Source: Cellulomonas sp.
GTDB lineage: Bacteria > Actinomycetota > Actinomycetes > Actinomycetales > Cellulomonadaceae
Reading direction: 5' to 3'
Length of the DNA stretch: 64,000 bases
Assembly (NCBI RefSeq): GCF_017744555.1
Contig: NZ_JAGIBD010000003.1
Span: 62,001-126,000 of the forward strand
Shown: piece after piece, positions 60,470 to 64,000 of the stretch
How the letters are laid out: each line of letters starts with the position of its first letter
How positions within the stretch are numbered: the first letter of the stretch is position 1
Program-made: the position numbers and the translations under genes
Notes under the pieces: generated by a model
Database searches by the model: none
What the model saw: only the letters and a program-made list of their open reading frames with translations
Told to the model about the DNA's origin: nothing

Positions 60470-61143
60470 CCGCCCGCAGCAGTCTCCGACGCCGGGCCAC
60501 CCGTCCCCGCACCGCTGCCAGGGCGCGCGCCGGACAGCAGGACGATCGGTCCGGGACTGCCGAGCGTGCCCATCGGGTCGAGGTAGACCGCGCCGCGCCG
60601 CACACCCCAGTGCACGCACGCCGCGGGTGCGCAGTGCGACCCCGCGCCGTCGAGCGTGCCGAGCGCGTCCCCGGCCGCGACGGCGGTGCCGACCGCGACG
60701 GTGGCGTCGACCGGTTCGAGGCTCGAGCGCAGCCCGTTCGGATGCGCGACGACGACGACCCCGCGGCCGGCGACCTCCCCGGCGAACGTGACGACCCCGG
60801 CCGCCGGGGCGACGAGCGGGATGCCGGCCTCGGCGGCGAGGTCGACGCCGCGGTGCCCGGCGGACCACGGCGCGGGCGGCGCGCGGAACGGTGCCACGAC
60901 CCGCACCGGCCCGGGGACGGGCGGCCGGAACGTCATCGCGTCGTCGGCGGTCCGGGGCGCCGCGGCGCTGCCGGCGACGGCGACCACGAGCCAGCAGAGC
61001 ACCGCACCGAGCCCGGCGAGTGCGACGGTCCGACGCCGGTGCCGCCGTGTGCGACGGGATCGGCGTGCCGTCGGTGGCGCGCCGGTGCCTGTCGTCGAGG
61101 GGGTCGCACCGGGCGGTGTGCTCGTGGGGATCATGGTCCGCAC
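60343..61143 (-). CDS. M23-family peptidase-like membrane protein
   Basis: A 266-residue exported protein: Arg-rich cytoplasmic start, anchor or signal helix at about 40-62, then a LytM/M23 domain. The first metal motif is HRGVDLA (His, Asp). [20 protein letters not shown] follows. The second motif reads CVHWG, with Cys where LytM proteins have the first His of HxH, and a partner Cys six residues before it. Many relatives next to rpsB look similar, so it may be a non-canonical or inactive cell-wall hydrolase. The 42-residue tail after the domain is antisense to whiG. GTG at 61143 or ATG at 61134 are possible starts. Confidence 0.72.
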   Translation of the reverse strand: MRTMIPTSTPPGATPSTTGTGAPPTARRSRRTRRHRRRTVALAGLGAVLCWLVVAVAGSAAAPRTADDAMTFRPPVPGPVRVVAPFRAPPAPWSAGHRGVDLAAEAGIPLVAPAAGVVTFAGEVAGRGVVVVAHPNGLRSSLEPVDATVAVGTAVAAGDALGTLDGAGSHCAPAACVHWGVRRGAVYLDPMGTLGSPGPIVLLSGARPGSGAGTGGPASETAAGGQTRSASSSLVRSRSIAAVCICEIRDSVTPSTRPISASVMPS

Positions 61144-61526
61144 CGTGCCGGAGTCGCGCGGTCACCGACCGAGGCGCAGTGACACGTCGGGCGCAGGTTC
61201 CGCCCGAACGGGGGCTGTGGGCGGCTCGCGTCCGAGGCGTCCGGGGCACGTCGCCCCATCGGCTAGACTTCGAGTGCGACCGGTCCGTGCCGGTCGACAT
61301 CGCGCGCCATCCTCCCGGTGTCCACCTCGCCCCACGGGCGAGGACAGGCTCGGGGTCGGACGCTGCACCGGTCCGGGAACCGCACGTCAGTGCGGAGCCC
61401 GGCGCAGCCGCCGACATGGCGCCAGGGGCTCCGACCACCTGGTCGGGCCGACAACCGAGATGCGGGCCCGCTCGTCGGGTCCGCCTGCACGTGCGCACCT
61501 CGCGGTGCGCACCGGAAGGACGTGCC
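61144..61526 (+). promoter_or_regulatory. rpsB promoter and leader (383 bp without a gene)
   Basis: TAGACT (61264-61269) is a good -10 box and would begin a leader of about 250 nt. The leader has an 8-bp hairpin CCTCGCCC-CAC-GGGCGAGG (61325-61343) and the GGAAGGA ribosome binding site (61513-61519). The long leader suggests S2 feedback control. The M23 promoter was not identified. Confidence 0.5.
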
Positions 61527-62486
61527 ATGGCCGTCGTGACCATGCGCCAGCTGCTCGAGAGCGGTGTCCACTTCGGGCACCAGACCCGCCGCTGGAACCC
61601 CAAGATGAAGCGCTTCATCTTCACCGAGCGCAACGGCATCTACATCGTCGACCTGCAGCAGTCGCTGTCCTACATCGACCGCGCGTACGACTTCGTCAGC
61701 CAGACCGTCGCCCACGGCGGCAGCATCCTGTTCGTCGGCACCAAGAAGCAGGCGCAGGAGCCCGTCGCGGAGCAGGCCGCCCGCGTCGGCATGCCGTACG
61801 TCAACCAGCGCTGGCTCGGTGGCATGCTCACCAACTTCACCACGGTCCACAAGCGCCTGCAGCGCCTCAAGGAGCTCGAGCAGATCGACTTCGACGACGT
61901 CGCGGCCTCGGGCCTGACGAAGAAGGAGCTGCTCGTCCTGCGTCGCGAGAAGGACAAGCTCGCGAAGACGCTCGGCGGCATCCGTGACATGGCCAAGGTC
62001 CCCTCGGCCGTGTGGATCGTCGACACGAACAAGGAGCACCTCGCGGTCGACGAGGCGCGCAAGCTGGGCATCCCGGTCGTCGCGATCCTCGACACCAACT
62101 GCGACCCCGACGTCGTGGACTACCCGATCCCGGGCAACGACGACGCGATCCGCGCCGTCCAGCTGCTGACCCGCGTGATCGCCGACGCCGCCGCCGACGG
62201 CCTGCTCAAGCGCCACTCGGGTCGCACCGCGGCCGCCGAGGGCGCCGAGGCCGACGCCGAGCCGCTGGCCGAGTGGGAGCGCGAGCTGCTCGCCGGTGCC
62301 GAGGCCGACCTGCAGCAGGGCGGGTCCGCCGCTGCTCCGGCTGCCGTGCAGGCCGAGGCCGCCACGGCCGCCGACGTCGTGACGACGGACGCGCCCGCCG
62401 AGGAGGCCGCGGCTGTCGCCGAGGCGACCGAGGTCACCGAGTCCGCCCCCGAGGCGCCGGCCGAGGGCGACGCCGCGTCCGAGTGA
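61527..62486 (+). CDS. rpsB: 30S ribosomal protein S2
   Basis: S2, 319 residues. [20 protein letters not shown] (residues 6-25), [61 protein letters not shown] and [16 protein letters not shown] are all canonical. After residue 240 there is an Ala/Glu-rich acidic tail of about 75 residues, longer than in most bacteria. The ATG has GGAAGGA 7 nt upstream. tsf follows after 43 bp. Confidence 0.98.
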   Translation: MAVVTMRQLLESGVHFGHQTRRWNPKMKRFIFTERNGIYIVDLQQSLSYIDRAYDFVSQTVAHGGSILFVGTKKQAQEPVAEQAARVGMPYVNQRWLGGMLTNFTTVHKRLQRLKELEQIDFDDVAASGLTKKELLVLRREKDKLAKTLGGIRDMAKVPSAVWIVDTNKEHLAVDEARKLGIPVVAILDTNCDPDVVDYPIPGNDDAIRAVQLLTRVIADAAADGLLKRHSGRTAAAEGAEADAEPLAEWERELLAGAEADLQQGGSAAAPAAVQAEAATAADVVTTDAPAEEAAAVAEATEVTESAPEAPAEGDAASE

Positions 62487-62529
62487 CGCGCCCGTCCCTG
62501 TACCCACTTCGACCAGAACGGAATCACTG

Positions 62530-63375
62530 ATGGCGAACTACTCGCTCGCAGACATCAAGGCGCTGCGCGAGAAGACCGGTGCCGGCATGCTCGACGTCAA
62601 GAAGGCGCTCGAGGAGGCCGAGGGCGACTCCGACAAGGCGCTCGAGCTCATCCGCGTCAAGGGCCTCAAGGGCGTCGGCAAGCGTGAGGGTCGCGCCGCG
62701 TCGGACGGTCTCGTGGCCGCCCACGTCGGCCCGACGGCGGACGGCGAGGGCCAGACGGGCGTGCTCGTCGAGGTCAACTCGGAGACGGACTTCGTCGCCA
62801 AGAGCCCGAACTTCGTCGCGCTCGCCGAGCGCGTCCTGAACGCGGCCGTCACCTCGCCGGCCCGCGACGCGGACGCGCTGCTGGCGACCGAGGTCGACGG
62901 CACGAGCGTGCAGTCCTTCGTCGACGAGACGGCCGCCACCCTGGGTGAGCGCGTCGTCGTGCGTCGTCTGGCCCGTCTGGCCGGCGAGCACGTCGAGGTC
63001 TACCTGCACAAGGTCAACAAGGACCTGCCCCCGCAGGTCGGCGTCCTGGTCGCCACCGACGCCGCGGGTGCCGGTGTGGCCCGCGACATCGCGACGCACA
63101 TCGCGGCGTTCTCGCCGACGTACCTCACGCGTGAGGACGTCCCGGCCGAGACCGTCGCGAGCGAGCGTCACATCGCCGAGGAGACCGCCCGCAACGAGGG
63201 CAAGCCCGAGGCGGCGCTCCCGAAGATCGTCGAGGGTCGTCTCAACGGCTTCTTCAAGGAGAACGTGCTCCTCGAGCAGGCGTTCGCCAAGGACAACAAG
63301 AAGACGGTCGCCCAGGTTCTCACCGAGGCCGGCGGCACGCTGACGGGCTTCGTGCGCTACCGCGTGGGAGCCTGA
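62530..63375 (+). CDS. tsf: Elongation factor Ts
   Basis: EF-Ts, 281 residues, recycles EF-Tu by nucleotide exchange. The N-terminal UBA-like domain is [20 protein letters not shown] (residues 9-28). The exchange core has [13 protein letters not shown] with the TDFV motif. A coiled-coil and dimer region and the C-terminal module ([17 protein letters not shown]) complete the fold. The length is normal. It ends 14 bp before a perfect hairpin. Confidence 0.98.
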   Translation: MANYSLADIKALREKTGAGMLDVKKALEEAEGDSDKALELIRVKGLKGVGKREGRAASDGLVAAHVGPTADGEGQTGVLVEVNSETDFVAKSPNFVALAERVLNAAVTSPARDADALLATEVDGTSVQSFVDETAATLGERVVVRRLARLAGEHVEVYLHKVNKDLPPQVGVLVATDAAGAGVARDIATHIAAFSPTYLTREDVPAETVASERHIAEETARNEGKPEAALPKIVEGRLNGFFKENVLLEQAFAKDNKKTVAQVLTEAGGTLTGFVRYRVGA

Positions 63376-63388
63376 CCCCATGTGACGA

Positions 63389-63420
63389 GGTGGCCCCGGC
63401 CCTGCAGGGTCGGGGCCACC
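63389..63420 (+). terminator. Hairpin between tsf and pyrH
   Basis: A 14-bp stem (one G-T pair), GGTGGCCCCGGCCC with its partner, closes a TGCA loop 14 bp after tsf. No T-run follows; it is likely a terminator or attenuator before pyrH. Confidence 0.65.
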
Positions 63421-63476
63421 GTCGCACCGGGCGCCAGCGGGCGCCCACCCATGCAGGACGCACCGGAGGAGACACC

Positions 63477-64000
63477 GTGAGCCAGGACGTGACCGCGACC
63501 GACGAGAACGCCCCGGCCCGACGTGTCCTGCTCAAGCTGTCCGGCGAGACGTTCGGCGGCGGTGACGTCGGTCTCGCCGCCGACGTGGTGCAGCGCGTGG
63601 CCGCCGAGATCGCGGTCGCGGTCCGCGCCGGCGTGCAGGTCGCGATCGTCGTCGGCGGTGGCAACTTCTTCCGCGGCGCCGAGCTCTCGCAGCGCGGCCT
63701 CGACCGGGCCCGTGCCGACTACATGGGCATGCTCGGCACGGTCATGAACTGCCTGGCGCTCCAGGACTTCCTCGAGCAGGCGGGTGTGAGCACCCGGGTG
63801 CAGACCGCCATCACGATGGGTCAGGTCGCGGAGCCGTACATCCCGCTGCGCGCGATCCGGCACCTCGAGAAGGGCCGCGTGGTGATCTTCGGCGCGGGCG
63901 CCGGGATGCCTTACTTCTCGACGGACACCGTGTGCGTGCAGCGCGCCCTGGAGACGCACTGCCAGGAGGTGCTCATGGGCAAGAACGGCGTGGACGGCGT
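63477..64000 (+). CDS. pyrH: UMP kinase, 3' end outside window
   Basis: The first 174 codons of PyrH, which phosphorylates UMP to UDP as a hexamer and is allosterically activated by [15 protein letters not shown] (residues 17-28) is the nucleotide-binding start, [14 protein letters not shown] the phosphate loop, and [20 protein letters not shown] and [14 protein letters not shown] are diagnostic. A 15-residue polar extension precedes the fold. GTG at 63477 has GGAGGA upstream. The frame runs open off the right edge. Confidence 0.96.
   Translation, partial: MSQDVTATDENAPARRVLLKLSGETFGGGDVGLAADVVQRVAAEIAVAVRAGVQVAIVVGGGNFFRGAELSQRGLDRARADYMGMLGTVMNCLALQDFLEQAGVSTRVQTAITMGQVAEPYIPLRAIRHLEKGRVVIFGAGAGMPYFSTDTVCVQRALETHCQEVLMGKNGVDG

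Overview
The window is a very GC-rich (roughly 73%), gene-dense actinobacterial chromosome segment. Gene content and order (smc-ftsY-amtB-glnK-glnD-ffh, rpsP-khpA-rimM-trmD-rplS-lepB-rnhB-DUF2469-yraN-comM-dprA-xerC-whiG, rpsB-tsf-pyrH), coenzyme F420 genes, a FliA/WhiG sigma factor and GTG starts point to a motile member of the Micrococcales, most like Cellulomonas and relatives. This is inference from synteny, not from a search. No rRNA, tRNA, IS element, prophage or CRISPR array was seen.

Region 1 (1-7.5 kb) is a coenzyme F420 locus: cofE (cut by the left edge), cofC and cofD, with a binding protein/permease/ATPase cassette of the type proposed to import F420-0. The ATPase gene is translationally coupled to cofD. 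A GH3 enzyme, a YbjQ protein and a HhH-GPD glycosylase lie between.

Region 2 (7.7-19.4 kb) holds a PhzF-like protein and a MocR/GntR regulator, then a nine-gene catabolic block: nitrilase-type ureidopropionase, dihydropyrimidinase, an F420-type luciferase-like oxidoreductase, a four-gene NMT1/THI5-type ABC importer, a class III aminotransferase and a YdfG-like dehydrogenase. This is a reductive pyrimidine degradation route in which the usual dihydropyrimidine dehydrogenase is absent and an F420-family enzyme takes its place. It lies next to the F420 supply genes and behind a GlnR-like nitrogen operator. This is the most interesting hypothesis in the window.

Region 3 (19.5-36.3 kb) has a heterodimeric ABC exporter, a TipA-type MerR regulator with a textbook 19-bp-spacer promoter, a HAD phosphatase, a phosphoribosyltransferase, ileS under a T-box, and folC. 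A dhaKLM operon and a TetR/MFS efflux pair (three tandem operators) follow and separate folC from its usual partners DUF4233 and ndk.

Region 4 (36.4-48 kb) is smc, a small membrane protein, ftsY, the nitrogen operon amtB-glnK-glnD (GlnD lacks its ACT domains), ffh and an amidohydrolase. Region 5 (48-64 kb) has an M16 peptidase homologue and then the conserved ribosome, secretion and competence block through whiG, an M23 peptidase antisense to the end of whiG, and rpsB-tsf-pyrH (pyrH cut by the right edge). Many genes in the window have a -10 hexamer exactly 6-7 nt before the start codon, which indicates leaderless transcription.
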